DNA from: Actinocatenispora sp963805605
GTDB lineage: Bacteria > Actinomycetota > Actinomycetes > Mycobacteriales > Micromonosporaceae
Reading direction: 5' to 3'
NCBI GenBank assembly: GCA_963805605.1
Contig: CAWDUX010000002.1
Coordinates: 3,038,001 to 3,102,000 of the forward strand
DNA length: 64,000 nt
Shown here: positions 16,306 through 25,800 of the stretch, one piece after another
Layout of the letters: every line of letters starts with the position of its first letter
Numbering within the stretch: position 1 is the stretch's first letter
The notes under the pieces: model-generated
The model's input: the letters and a program-made list of their open reading frames with translations, nothing else
Told to the model about the DNA's origin: nothing
Databases searched by the model: none
Position numbers and translations under genes: made by a program

Positions 16306-16467
16306 CACCCCACTTGGCATTTTCCCCGAAAGGATGTTATGTCCGATTTAGGAAACGTATGTAACGGGAAAATGCACTTCTGAGCTAGCCCTGTGGGGCA
16401 TTTTCCCCGTATGTCCGCCAAACCAAGGCGGACATATTGCCTATTCGGGGAAAATGCCCAGTGGGGT
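16306..16467. repeat. tandem inverted repeats with GCATTTTCCCC cores
   Basis: Four copies of a GCATTTTCCC(C) core occur in alternating orientation at about 16317, 16374 (inverted), 16398 and 16457 (inverted). They make two adjacent hairpins. The second is the stronger: GGGCATTTTCCCCG then TATGTCCGCC (16396-16419) faces GGCGGACATA (16427-16436) and CGGGGAAAATGCCC (16446-16459), with a 7-base loop and a 9-base bulge on the right arm. The element is AT-richer than its surroundings and supplies the last codons of the DUF4291 gene. It also lies upstream of ppc. The rest of this gap (16163-16305) shows nothing recognisable. It could be a MITE-like insertion or paired regulator sites. Confidence 0.6.
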
Positions 16468-17073
16468 GGTGAGGTTGGCGGGCAGCGGGTACGGGCGCTC
16501 CACCGGCAGTGCGGCCCGGGCCGCATCGTGATCGCCGGCGCGTACCAGGTCCCGGATCCGGTGCGCGAGCCCGGTCACGTCCCGGAACCCCACGATCCAG
16601 TCGTCGACGTACCGGTCGACCGCCTCGCCGGACAGCCCGACCTGCAACGAACGGTACGCCAGCGGGCGCAGGCTCAGCGAGCGTTCCGGATCCCACTGCA
16701 CCCGTACCGGCCGGCGCAGGCTGCCGGCCCACTCGTCCCGATTGGCGTGCACCGCGGGCTGGTAGTGGCTGAGCGCGGCGTGGGCCAGCGCCCACTCCAG
16801 CCCGGCGCGAGTGATCTCGATGGCCAGCACGCGCTCCTGGCGCGGCTTGGTCGCCCAGCCCGAGCGGTACATCATCCACAGGAAGGACGGCTTGATCCAG
16901 GTCATCCGGCCCCGGTTGTACGTGGCCGGGAAGTGGCCGTGCGCTGCGGCGTACTCACCGAGCTTGACGTTGTAGGCCTGGTAGACGGTCACGGTCTGCT
17001 CGGAGTACGCGGCGCGGACCTGGCGCGCCGGCACCTCGGTGGTGCCGGGTACTTCTGTGGTGCGGTATTCCAT
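16441..17073 (-). CDS. DUF4291 family protein
   Basis: A 210-residue protein that matches the DUF4291 family. It has the N-terminal R-Q-V-R-A-A-Y near residue 17, T-V-Y-Q-A-Y near 29, the R-M-T-W-I-K-P-S-F-L-W-M-M-Y-R-S-G-W block near 56-73 and Q-E-R-V-L-A-I near 79. Function is unknown in the family; no catalytic residues can be named with confidence. The final residues L-G-I-F-P-E and the stop are encoded by the inverted-repeat element, so the C-terminus may have been altered by its arrival. It stands alone on the minus strand, with a 485-base gap before the divergent ABC operon. Confidence 0.87.
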   Translation of the reverse strand: MEYRTTEVPGTTEVPARQVRAAYSEQTVTVYQAYNVKLGEYAAAHGHFPATYNRGRMTWIKPSFLWMMYRSGWATKPRQERVLAIEITRAGLEWALAHAALSHYQPAVHANRDEWAGSLRRPVRVQWDPERSLSLRPLAYRSLQVGLSGEAVDRYVDDWIVGFRDVTGLAHRIRDLVRAGDHDAARAALPVERPYPLPANLTTPLGIFPE

Positions 17074-17140
17074 TCCGTCCAGTGTGCGCGCCGGTTTCCT
17101 GCCCGTACACCGGATTATGTCCGGTCACCGGTCCGTCACG

Positions 17141-17315
17141 GGTCAAGATCTGCAGCAGGGCCGTGTGCCGCCTGACACGCCGGTGGTCAGCGGGGTTACC
17201 GGCCCATCGCTCCGGATCTTGTACCGCTCTGTGGGTCAAGATCTGCAGCGCTGGGCGGATTACCTGGCTACTTGCCTGAAATGCGCCCGATAGCGGCCCG
17301 TTGCCGTGGATCTTG
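17141..17315. repeat. short direct repeats in the gap before the ABC operon
   Basis: The gap from 17074 to 17558 carries no convincing gene. It holds two identical 16-base copies of GGTCAAGATCTGCAGC (17141-17156 and 17234-17249) and two GGATCTTG boxes (17214-17221 and 17308-17315), which are partial inverted matches (CAAGATC). The alternating order gives two CAAGATC/GATCTTG pairs, each able to fold back. They may be a small interspersed repeat or operator sites. I see no ORF with a ribosome site here. Confidence 0.45.
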
Positions 17316-17546
17316 AGCGGCATCGTGACGACGCGGGCGTGCTGTTCCGGCTGCCCCTCCATCGCTGAGCGCCGGCCCCGCAGCCGGACGGGCCCGGCAG
17401 CGGCTGACCGGCCGGCCACCGGTAGCGGGCGAGGTAACCGGGCGTGAGGTCGGGGCCGTACTGACGCGGATCTCAGGGGTACCCGTACGCCTGAGGTCAG
17501 GGTCGAGATACATCGAATGCCGGACGCCAGCGGGGACGCCGGGTCG

Positions 17547-17552
17547 TACTGT
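17547..17552 (+). promoter_or_regulatory. -10 box of probable leaderless promoter
   Basis: TACTGT fits the actinobacterial TANNNT -10 element and ends six bases before the GTG of the ABC ATPase gene. There is no ribosome-binding site before this GTG. Together these suggest that the mRNA begins at the start codon. Confidence 0.45.
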
Positions 17553-17558
17553 CGGACC

Positions 17559-18566
17559 GTGGCAATCATCACGACACAGGGACTCACCAAAAGATATTCC
17601 GAACAGGTGACCGCCCTGGCCGATCTCACCGTGCAGATCGAGCCGGGCATCACCGGCCTGGTCGGCGCCAACGGCGCCGGCAAGTCCACTTTGATCAAGA
17701 CGATGCTCGGGCTGCTCGCACCGACCGCCGGCCAGTTGCGGGTGCTCGACCTGGACCCGACCACGCAGGGCGAGCAGGTGCGGGCCCGGGTCGGGTACAT
17801 GCCGGAGCACGACTGCCTGCCCACGGACGTGTCCGCGGCCGAGTTCGTCACCCACCTCGGCCGGGTGTCCGGGCTGCCCAGGGCCACGGCCCGGGAACGT
17901 GCCTCCGAGGCGCTGCGGCACGTCGGGCTCTACGAGGAGCGCTACCGCCAGATCGGCGGCTACTCCACCGGCATGAAGCAGCGGGTCAAGTTGGCGTTGG
18001 CGCTGGTCCACGACCCGGACCTGCTGCTGCTCGACGAGCCGACGAACGGGCTCGACCCGGCCGGCCGGGACGCCATGCTCGCCCTGGTGCACCGGGTGGG
18101 CACCGAGTTCGGCATTTCCGTACTGGTCTGTTCGCACCTGCTCGGCGAGGTGGAGCGGATCTGTGACGGGCTGGTCGCCATCGAGGGCGGTCGGCTGTTG
18201 CGCGCCGACCGGGTGGCGGCGATGACGCAGCAGACGGCCGTACTGACCGTCGAGGTCGACGAGGGCGCCGACCAGTTGGCCGCCGCGCTCACCGAGCGTG
18301 GCCTGCGGATCGGGCGCGACGGTGCGGCGCTGGTGACGCCGCTGGACTCGGACAGCACGTACGACCTGATCCGTGACCTGATCGTAGATCTGGATCTCCC
18401 GCTGCACCGGATGGAGCAGCGGCGCCACCGGGTCGCCGAACTGTTCGGCGACACCAGCGCTGGCGCTGTGCCGGCGGGCCCGACAGCCGGCGCCGCGCCG
18501 GGTGAAGCAGCTACGTCGCTGGGCGCCACCGCGACGATGACCGGAGGACATGATGAGCGCGGCTGA
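17559..18566 (+). CDS. ABC-2 exporter ATP-binding protein (first)
   Basis: A 335-residue nucleotide-binding subunit. Walker A is G-A-N-G-A-G-K-S-T (about residues 36-44), the signature is Y-S-T-G-M-K-Q-R and Walker B is L-L-L-L-D-E-P, followed by T-N-G-L-D and a C-S-H-L switch His. After residue 220 it has a variable C-terminal domain ending in an Ala/Gly/Thr-rich tail. The GTG was chosen because the ABC domain begins here (V-A-I-I-T-T-Q-G-L-T-K-R-Y) and a leaderless -10 box precedes it. It is the first gene of a four-gene operon with overlapping ends and pairs with the permease that follows. Substrate unknown. Confidence 0.88.
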   Translation: MAIITTQGLTKRYSEQVTALADLTVQIEPGITGLVGANGAGKSTLIKTMLGLLAPTAGQLRVLDLDPTTQGEQVRARVGYMPEHDCLPTDVSAAEFVTHLGRVSGLPRATARERASEALRHVGLYEERYRQIGGYSTGMKQRVKLALALVHDPDLLLLDEPTNGLDPAGRDAMLALVHRVGTEFGISVLVCSHLLGEVERICDGLVAIEGGRLLRADRVAAMTQQTAVLTVEVDEGADQLAAALTERGLRIGRDGAALVTPLDSDSTYDLIRDLIVDLDLPLHRMEQRRHRVAELFGDTSAGAVPAGPTAGAAPGEAATSLGATATMTGGHDERG

Positions 18567-19437
18567 CCGGACCGTACCGGGTGGTTCGGCGGCGGCCGGC
18601 ACCATCCACGACATCGGCTACCAGCGCTACACCGGGGCCCGGCTGGGTCGCGGGCACGCGGTGCGGGCGCTGTACGTCTACAGTTTCCGCAGCGCGTTCG
18701 GCCTGGGCCGGAGCGCCAAGGCGAAGATCTTCCCGTTCCTGGTGGCGGGCATCCTGCTGATCGTCGGCGTGGTGCTGGCGGCGTTGCACGCCCAGCTGGG
18801 CATCACCCCGGTGTCCTATCTGGACTTTCCGGTCCGGTTGAGTTTCCTGCTGGTGCTGTTCCTGGCGGCGGTCACCCCGGAGATGTCCTCCCGGGATCTG
18901 CGTAACAACGTACTGCCGCTGTACTTTTCCCGGCCGATCGGCCGGGACGACTACGTACTGGCGAAGCTCGGCGCGCTGGTCAGCGCCGTACTCGTGGTCA
19001 TCGGTGTGCCGTTGTTCGTCATGTTCCTGGGCGGCGCGTTCTCCGTCGACAACGCCAGTGGCGTGTGGAACGAGTTCGCCGACTTCGTACCGGGTGTGCT
19101 GAACGCGCTGATCTACGCGATGGTGTTGTCCGCGGTGGCGTTGTTGACCGCGTCGCTGACCAGCCGCCGCACCATCGCCGCCGGCGCCGTGGTGGCGGTC
19201 TTCCTGGTGACCACGCCGGTTTCCGCCGCGATGCAGGTCCTGGGCCGCGGGGCGGTACGCGAACTGGCGTCCATGTTCAGCATCCTCGGCATCCTGGACG
19301 GCCTGCGTACCTGGTTGTTCGGCCAGTCGCGACTGGACATCGGCCCGTACGGCCCGTTGTACGCGGCGGCCGCCGTGGTCCTGGTGGCATTGGCCACCGC
19401 ACTGTTGGTCGTCCGGTACCGGAAGGTGGCGGCGTGA
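18553..19437 (+). CDS. ABC-2 type permease (first)
   Basis: A 294-residue membrane protein with about six hydrophobic segments, preceded by a soluble N-terminus containing I-H-D-I-G-Y-Q-R-Y. The motif E-M-S-S-R-D-L-R-N-N-V-L-P-L-Y-F-S-R-P near residue 115 is typical of ABC-2 permeases that work with drug/antibiotic-type ATPases. GGAGG five bases before the ATG gives a clear start inside the ATPase gene. The stop overlaps the next ATG, so all four genes are probably translated together. Role: membrane half of an exporter with unknown cargo. Confidence 0.86.
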   Translation: MSAADRTVPGGSAAAGTIHDIGYQRYTGARLGRGHAVRALYVYSFRSAFGLGRSAKAKIFPFLVAGILLIVGVVLAALHAQLGITPVSYLDFPVRLSFLLVLFLAAVTPEMSSRDLRNNVLPLYFSRPIGRDDYVLAKLGALVSAVLVVIGVPLFVMFLGGAFSVDNASGVWNEFADFVPGVLNALIYAMVLSAVALLTASLTSRRTIAAGAVVAVFLVTTPVSAAMQVLGRGAVRELASMFSILGILDGLRTWLFGQSRLDIGPYGPLYAAAAVVLVALATALLVVRYRKVAA

Positions 19438-20489
19438 TGAGCGCACCGACGGGACCGGTGAACATGGTAGAGACGGATGAGCGGACAGTCATGGATGCGC
19501 AGGGGGCAGCGGTGCCGGCCGCACCGTCCACATCAGACAATCGGGCCGTACTGGAACTGGCCGGGGTGTCCCGGTGGTACGGCAATGTGGTGGCGGTCAA
19601 CGACATCACCATGAGCCTGGGCGCCGGGGTGACCGGCCTGCTGGGCCCCAACGGCGCCGGAAAGACCACCCTGCTGCACATGATGGCGGGTTTCCTCGCG
19701 CCGTCCCGCGGCACCGTCACGGTGTCGGGCCGATCCGCGTGGCGCAACCCGGACGTGTACCGGCACATCGGTCTGGTCACCGAGCGGGAGAACGTGCACG
19801 GCTTCCTGACCGCGTGGGAGTTCATCCTCGCCTCGGCCAGGCTGCAACGGCTGCCCGACCCGGAGGCCGCGGCGCACCGGGCGGTCGCCATGGTCGACCT
19901 GGCGTCCGCGGCGGACCGGCGGATCGACACGTACTCCAAGGGGATGCGGCAGCGGGCACGGGTGGCCGCCGCGCTCGTACACGACCCGCAGGTGCTGCTG
20001 CTGGACGAGCCGTTCAACGGGATGGACCCGCGGCAGCGGATGCACATGATGGAACTGCTGCACCAGATGGCCGATTCGGGCCGTACGGTGCTGTTCAGCT
20101 CACACATCCTGGAGGAGGTGGAGCAGCTGTCCGGCACGGTGCAGGTGATCGTGGCGGGCCGGCTCGCCGCCTCCGGCGACTATCGCAGGATCCGCCGGTT
20201 GATGACCAGCCGGCCGCACGAGTTCGTGATCTCGTCCTCCGACGACCGGCGGCTGGCGGCCGGACTGATGGCCGAGGAGTCGGTGGCCGGCGTGGAACTG
20301 GCGACCGGCGGCGCCGGCGCGGGGCTGCGTACCGGTCCGACCGGCGGACTGCGGGTCCGGGCCAGCGACTACGGCCAGTTCACCCGAGTACTGCCGCGTG
20401 TCGCCCGCGCTGGTGGGATCCGCCTGGAACAGGTGATTCCGGCCGACGAGTCCCTGGAAAGTGTCTTCTCCTACCTGGTGGCGTCCTGA
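19437..20489 (+). CDS. ABC-2 exporter ATP-binding protein (second)
   Basis: A 350-residue nucleotide-binding subunit. About 35 residues of unrelated N-terminus precede the ABC domain. Walker A is G-P-N-G-A-G-K-T-T, the signature is Y-S-K-G-M-R-Q-R, Walker B L-L-L-D-E-P is followed by F-N-G-M-D, and the switch region is S-S-H-I. The ATG overlaps the preceding stop (TGATG) and has GGAAGG about seven bases upstream. It shares limited similarity with the first ATPase, so the two are not a recent duplication. It likely pairs with the following permease. Confidence 0.88.
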   Translation: MSAPTGPVNMVETDERTVMDAQGAAVPAAPSTSDNRAVLELAGVSRWYGNVVAVNDITMSLGAGVTGLLGPNGAGKTTLLHMMAGFLAPSRGTVTVSGRSAWRNPDVYRHIGLVTERENVHGFLTAWEFILASARLQRLPDPEAAAHRAVAMVDLASAADRRIDTYSKGMRQRARVAAALVHDPQVLLLDEPFNGMDPRQRMHMMELLHQMADSGRTVLFSSHILEEVEQLSGTVQVIVAGRLAASGDYRRIRRLMTSRPHEFVISSSDDRRLAAGLMAEESVAGVELATGGAGAGLRTGPTGGLRVRASDYGQFTRVLPRVARAGGIRLEQVIPADESLESVFSYLVAS

Positions 20490-21244
20490 TGAGTACTCAG
20501 ACCGAGGTACCGGCCGCCGGGCCGGGCCTGTTCAACGTGACCATCGCGCGGATCACGCTGCGCGGCCTGCTCGGCCGCCGGCGCTCCCTGCTGCTGATCC
20601 CTCTGCCGGTGATCCTGGTGGGGCTGGCGCTGCTGATGCGCCTCAACCATGTCGGTCAGCAGGTCGCCACGAACACGGTGCTGATCGGGTTGGGTATCGC
20701 GGTGGTGCTGCCGTTGACCGCACTGATCATCGGCACCAGCGTGGTCGGCTCGGAGGTCGACGACGGCACGATCGTGCACATCCTGGCCAAGCCGTTACCG
20801 CGGCGGGAGATCGTCCTGACCAAGTACCTGATCTCGGCGGTGGTCAGTGCGGTGGTGGTGGCCGTACCGATGCTGGCGGCGGGCGCGCTCGTGGTGTCCG
20901 TACGGATGGGTGTGGCGCTCGCGGTGGCCAGCGTGGTCGGCGCGTTCGTCTACTCGGCCCTGTTCGTGATGTGCAGCCTGCTGGTGCGCCGTTCGGTTCT
21001 GGTCGGTCTGGCCTACATCCTGTTGTGGGAGGGCCTGCTGGGTAACGTCCTGACCGGTACGAAGGTGCTGAGCGTGCAGAAGTACGTCACCCAGTTCGCG
21101 GACTCGCTGTCCGGTAGCCCGCTGCTGTCGAACGTCATGTCGGTGGTTGTGGCGGTGGTGATGTCGGTGCTGTTCACCGCGATCGGACTGGTCGTCGCGA
21201 TCGACCGGCTGCGTTCGTTCAGCCTGGCCGGCGACACCAGCTGA
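20489..21244 (+). CDS. ABC-2 type permease (second)
   Basis: A 251-residue membrane protein with six predicted helices. The segment V-G-S-E-V-D-D-G-T-I-V-H-I-L-A-K-P-L-P-R-R-E near residues 84-105 is the characteristic ABC-2 permease coupling region. Its ATG overlaps the ATPase stop. It closes the four-gene operon and is followed at once by a perfect 15-bp hairpin. Two ATPase/permease pairs in one operon suggest either two exporters or one asymmetric complex. Confidence 0.87.
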   Translation: MSTQTEVPAAGPGLFNVTIARITLRGLLGRRRSLLLIPLPVILVGLALLMRLNHVGQQVATNTVLIGLGIAVVLPLTALIIGTSVVGSEVDDGTIVHILAKPLPRREIVLTKYLISAVVSAVVVAVPMLAAGALVVSVRMGVALAVASVVGAFVYSALFVMCSLLVRRSVLVGLAYILLWEGLLGNVLTGTKVLSVQKYVTQFADSLSGSPLLSNVMSVVVAVVMSVLFTAIGLVVAIDRLRSFSLAGDTS

Positions 21245-21263
21245 GTCGTCACCTTCCGACGAC

Positions 21264-21296
21264 GACGGGCCCGCCGGCCGTGCCGGCGGGCCCGTC
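21264..21296. terminator. strong bidirectional terminator
   Basis: Perfect 15-base arms GACGGGCCCGCCGGC and GCCGGCGGGCCCGTC are separated by a 3-base loop CGT. It sits exactly between the convergent ABC operon and the secreted-protein gene. Confidence 0.8.
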
Positions 21297-21302
21297 GCAC
21301 GC

Positions 21303-22580
21303 TCAGATCAGCGACGTGTACGGCACCGCGAACACCGCGCGCCCGCAGGTCTGCTGATGGTCGGTGCAGTCGATGGGCGACCATTCGGTCTGCGACCACA
21401 CCATGCCGGTGGCGAAGTTGTACGTCAGCGCCTCCGGGTGCACCGCCCAGCACGCCGTGGTGGTCGGGTCGCCGCACTGCGCTGAGGCGCTGGCGCTGGT
21501 GGTCTGCCGCCACAGTTGACCGTGCAGGGTGGCTGAGGAGTGTGCGACGTAGAACTTGCCGTCGTGCGACAGTACGCCCTGCATGTTGCCGACGTGGCTG
21601 TGGTAGGCCTCGGTGGAGCTGGCCCGGCCCTGCGAGTCGGTGGTGAGCAGGAATCCGGCGCCGCCGATCGGGTACCGGTAGAGCCGGCCGGCCTTCGTCT
21701 GGTCACTGAAGTACTCGGTGGTGACCACGCTGTTGCCGCCGGCGCTGGTGCGGTCCAGGGACAGCGACGAGAAGCACGGCACCCCGGTGTCGGAGGCCAT
21801 CGAGCAGGTGCCATCGGCGTAGCTGTAGTACCCGACCTGCGTCAGCGCGTACTGGTAGCCGTACGCAGCGTACCCGGACGAGGTACGGCCGATGGTGGCG
21901 CTGCCGTCGGTCATCTGCAGGATGTGGTGGGTGCTGAACACCCGGACCGCGGTGGAGGTGTTGCCTACCGCGGTCACGTAGATCTTGTCGCCGTACCAGG
22001 TCATGCCGCCCATGTGTGCCTTGGCGGCGCTGAAGGTGCTGCCGGTGCTGTTGGGTACGACCAGGTACGCCCACCGGTAGGTCGGTGCGGAGGGATTGTC
22101 GTCGTTGATGAAGGCGACCCGGGCCTCGTCGTACCGGCCGCTGATGGTGGAGTGCCAGCCGGACAGCATGATGCTGTCGGTGCCCCACATGCCGTCGTCG
22201 TCGGCGTCGCCGGAGGTGGTGATGCCCTGCGGCACCCAGCTGGCGGTGCTGGCGTCACCGGAGGCCCAGCACATCGTGCGGGTCTGTGTCGGGTTGATCG
22301 GCAGAGACGCGGACTCGCCGCTGGTGCAGCCGGTCATCGCGTGGTTGGTGTTGGCGACCACCGTGTTCGCGCTGACGTTGGGCAACGCGTCGTCCAGCGC
22401 GGTCAACGCCGCCGCGGGGGTGGCGTGCCAGACCAGGCCCTGCCCGGTGGTGGCGGTCAGCGGGTCGGAGTACGCGGCGTTGGCCGGTGCGGCGCCGGCC
22501 AGGCTGGCCGCCGCGACGGCGAGGACGACAGCGGCGCCGAGTCTGGGGAGGGTGCTGAGTCTGGTGGTTCTGGTGCGCAT
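21303..22580 (-). CDS. secreted protein of unknown function
   Basis: A 425-residue protein with a clear Sec signal peptide (basic R-T-R-T-T-R-L, hydrophobic core, A-N-A-A-Y cleavage near residue 35). The ATG follows GGAGG. The mature part has repeated Trp/Tyr/Gly-rich strand patterns (for example G-G-M-T-W-Y-G-D-K-I-Y-V-T-A-V-G, and H-D-G-K-F-Y-V-A-H) and three to four Cys pairs, which is suggestive of a beta-propeller or similar all-beta fold. The D-A-D-D-D-G-M-W-G-T-D segment could bind a cation. No family was recognised. It faces the ABC operon, but there is no evidence of a shared function. Confidence 0.7.
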   Translation of the reverse strand: MRTRTTRLSTLPRLGAAVVLAVAAASLAGAAPANAAYSDPLTATTGQGLVWHATPAAALTALDDALPNVSANTVVANTNHAMTGCTSGESASLPINPTQTRTMCWASGDASTASWVPQGITTSGDADDDGMWGTDSIMLSGWHSTISGRYDEARVAFINDDNPSAPTYRWAYLVVPNSTGSTFSAAKAHMGGMTWYGDKIYVTAVGNTSTAVRVFSTHHILQMTDGSATIGRTSSGYAAYGYQYALTQVGYYSYADGTCSMASDTGVPCFSSLSLDRTSAGGNSVVTTEYFSDQTKAGRLYRYPIGGAGFLLTTDSQGRASSTEAYHSHVGNMQGVLSHDGKFYVAHSSATLHGQLWRQTTSASASAQCGDPTTTACWAVHPEALTYNFATGMVWSQTEWSPIDCTDHQQTCGRAVFAVPYTSLI

Positions 22581-22834
22581 CTGGCCTCCGGGAGTTGGCC
22601 CGACTGCCAAGTCGGGGCATAGGGGATTCCACGCCCACAAAGAGTCGCATTTCATGAACGGGGCGCCAACCCCTTTCCCGGTCGACAGCGCTGGTCGTAC
22701 CGCGAAGGCTGTCCGACCGGCGGCGTAGGGTGGTCTGCGGACCCCCGGTCCATCACCCGCCGGGGGCATCTCCGCATGCCCGCACGCGTGCCCGGACATC
22801 TGTGCCTGCGCCGGGAACATCTCTGGAGCCCAAC
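22581..22834. other. divergent intergenic region before mfd
   Basis: This gap separates the minus-strand secreted-protein gene from the plus-strand mfd gene and should carry both promoters. No hairpin, repeat or clear -10/-35 pair stands out. Open frames that run across it have no ribosome site. Confidence 0.35.
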
Positions 22835-25800
22835 GTGAAGCTGACCGGTCTGCTCACCGCCGCCACCGCCGATCCGGCCCTGGGCCGTACCCGCGACCTG
22901 GCCCGCGCCGGTGGACCGGAGGCCGAACGCCTCGACCTGACCGCGCCGCCCGCGCTGCGCCCGTTCGTGATCGCCGGGATCGCCGCCGACGCCGCGGGCG
23001 TCGACGGCGGCGCCGGCCGTCCCGTGCTCGCGGTCACCGCCACCGGCCGGGAGGCCGAGGACCTGGCCGGGTCGCTGCGCTGCCTGCTGCCACCCGACCA
23101 GGTGGTGGTCTACCCGGCCTGGGAGACGCTGCCGCACGAGCGGCTCTCGCCGCGCAGTGACACCGTGGCCCGACGGCTGTCGGTGCTGCGCCGGCTGGCG
23201 CACCCGGTCGACGACGCGCCCGAGCAGGGGCCGGTACGGGTGGTCTGCGCGGCGGTGCGCAGCGTGCTGCAACCCCAGCTGCGGGGCCTCGGCGACCTTG
23301 AACCGGTCGAGCTGCGACCCGGCACCACCGCCGACCTGGAGGACGTGACCCGCCGGCTGTCCGACCTGGCGTACACCCGGGTCGACATGGTCGGCTCGCG
23401 CGGCGAGTTCGCGGTACGCGGTGGCATCCTCGACGTGTTCCCGCCCACCGAGGAGCACCCGCTGCGGGCCGAGTTCTGGGGCGACGAGGTCGACGAGATC
23501 CGGTCCTTCGCCGTCGCCGACCAGCGTTCGTTCGACAAGGCCGACGGGCAGCAGTACATCCTCGCGCCGCCGTGCCGGGAACTGCTGCTCACCCCGCAGG
23601 TACGGCAGCGGGCCGCCGAACTCGGCGCCGAGCACCCCGGCCTGGCCGAGATGTGCGCGAAGCTGGCCGAGGGCATCCCGGTGGAGGGCATGGAGTCGCT
23701 GACCCCGGCGCTGCTGTCCGGACCCGGCGCGGACGGCGCCGACCAGCTGGAACTGCTGGTGCACTGCATGCCGGCCAACACCGTCGTCCTGGCCTGTGAC
23801 CCGGAGCGGATCCGGGCCCGGGCGCACGACCTGGTGGCCACCTCGGCGGAGTTCCTGGCCGCGAGCTGGGCCGCGGCGGCGGCCGGCGGCGCCACCCCGA
23901 TCGATCTGGGCGCCGCGGCGTTCCACAGCCTCGCCGACGTACGGACCGCCGCCACCGGGGTGGGCCTGCCGTGGTGGACCATCAGCCCGTTCGGCACCGT
24001 GGAGAGCGAAACGGGCAGTTCCATCGACGCGGAGCTGGCCGCGATCGACCCGGAACTCGCCGCGCCGGTGGACCTGACCCCCGACGACGCGGTCGCCCTG
24101 GGCGCGGCGCCGGCACCGCTGTACCACGGCGACGGCGCCGCGCTGCTCGGCGACGTACGCCGCTGGAACGCCGACGGCTACGCGGTCGCCCTGGTGTTCG
24201 AGGGCCACGGGCCGGCGCAACGGGCCGTGGAACTGCTGCGCGAGGCGGACCTGGGTGCCCAACTGACCGAGAAGGTCGTCGCCGCGCCGGAGGCGCGCGC
24301 CATCCTGGTCACCACCGGCGGACTGGAACGTGGCTTCGTCGACGCCACCGCGAAACTGGCCGTACTGACCGGAAACGACATCACCGGCGGCAAGGGTTCC
24401 TCCACAAAGGACATGCGGCGGATGCCGAGCCGGCGGCGCCGTACGATCGACCCGCTGGAACTGGCCGCCGGCGACTATGTGGTGCACGAACAGCATGGCA
24501 TCGGCCGCTACGTCGACCTGGTGCAGCGCGCCGTCAACGGCGCCGAACGCGAATACCTCGTACTGGAGTACGCGGCGAGCAAACGCGGCCAGCCCGGCGA
24601 CCGGCTGTACGTGCCGACCGACCAGCTCGACCAGCTGACCCGCTACGTCGGCGGAGAACACCCGACGCTGCACAAGATGGGCGGTGCGGACTGGCAGAAG
24701 GCCAAGAGCCGGGCACGCAAGGCGGTCAAGGAGATCGCCGCCGAACTGATCAAGCTCTACGCGGCGCGACAGAACTCCACCGGCTTCGCGTTCGGCCCGG
24801 ACACCCCGTGGCAGCGCGAACTGGAGGACGCGTTCCCGTTCGCCGAGACCCCCGACCAGCTCGCCGCCATCGACGAGGTCAAGGGCGACATGCGCCGTAC
24901 GGTGCCGATGGACCGGCTGATCTGCGGTGACGTCGGCTACGGCAAGACCGAGATCGCGGTACGCGCCGCGTTCAAGGCCGTGCAGGACGGCAAGCAGGTC
25001 GCCGTGCTGGTGCCGACCACACTGCTGGCGCAGCAGCACTTCAACACGTTCACCGAGCGGATGGCGCAGTTCCCGGTCATCATCCGTACCCTGTCGCGGT
25101 TCAACACGCCGACCGACACCGAGCAGACGCTGACCGGGATCGCCGACGGCAGTGCCGACATCGTGCTCGGCACCCACCGGCTGCTGTCCTCGCAGACCCG
25201 GTTCAAGCAGCTGGGCCTGGTCATCGTGGACGAGGAGCAGCGCTTCGGGGTGGAGCACAAGGAATACCTGAAGCAGCTGCGTACCCATGTCGACGTACTG
25301 ACCATGTCGGCGACCCCGATCCCGCGGACGCTGGAGATGGCGGTGACCGGCATCCGGGAGATGTCGGTGATCGCCACCCCGCCGGAGGAACGCCACCCGG
25401 TGCTGACGTTCGTCGGCGCGTACGAGGACAAGCAGGTCGCCGCCGCGGTGCGCCGGGAGCTGCTGCGCGACGGGCAGGTCTTCTACCTGCACAACCGGGT
25501 CGAGTCGATCGAACGCGCGGCCCGGCGGATCCGGGAACTCGTACCGGAGGCGCGGGTCGCGGTCGCGCACGGCCAGCTCGGCGAGGAGCGGCTGGAGAAG
25601 ATCATGCTCGACTTCTGGAACCGCGACATCGACGTACTGGTCTGCACCACCATCGTGGAGTCCGGTATCGACATCCCGAACGCCAACACGCTGATCGTGG
25701 AACGCGCCGACATGCTGGGATTGTCGCAGCTGCACCAGATCCGGGGCCGGGTCGGCCGGGGTCGGGAACGCGCGTACGCCTACTTCCTCTACCCTGCCGA

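Noticed and set aside
15056..16351. Long plus-strand frame across the 5' half of ppc
   Set aside because: It is antisense to conserved PEP carboxylase sequence, has no ribosome site and no domain.
16385..16879. Alternative minus-strand frame overlapping the DUF4291 gene
   Set aside because: The DUF4291 frame has family motifs throughout; the alternative has none.
17082..17293. Short plus-strand frames in the gap before the ABC operon
   Set aside because: They run through direct repeats, lack ribosome sites and show no protein-like composition.
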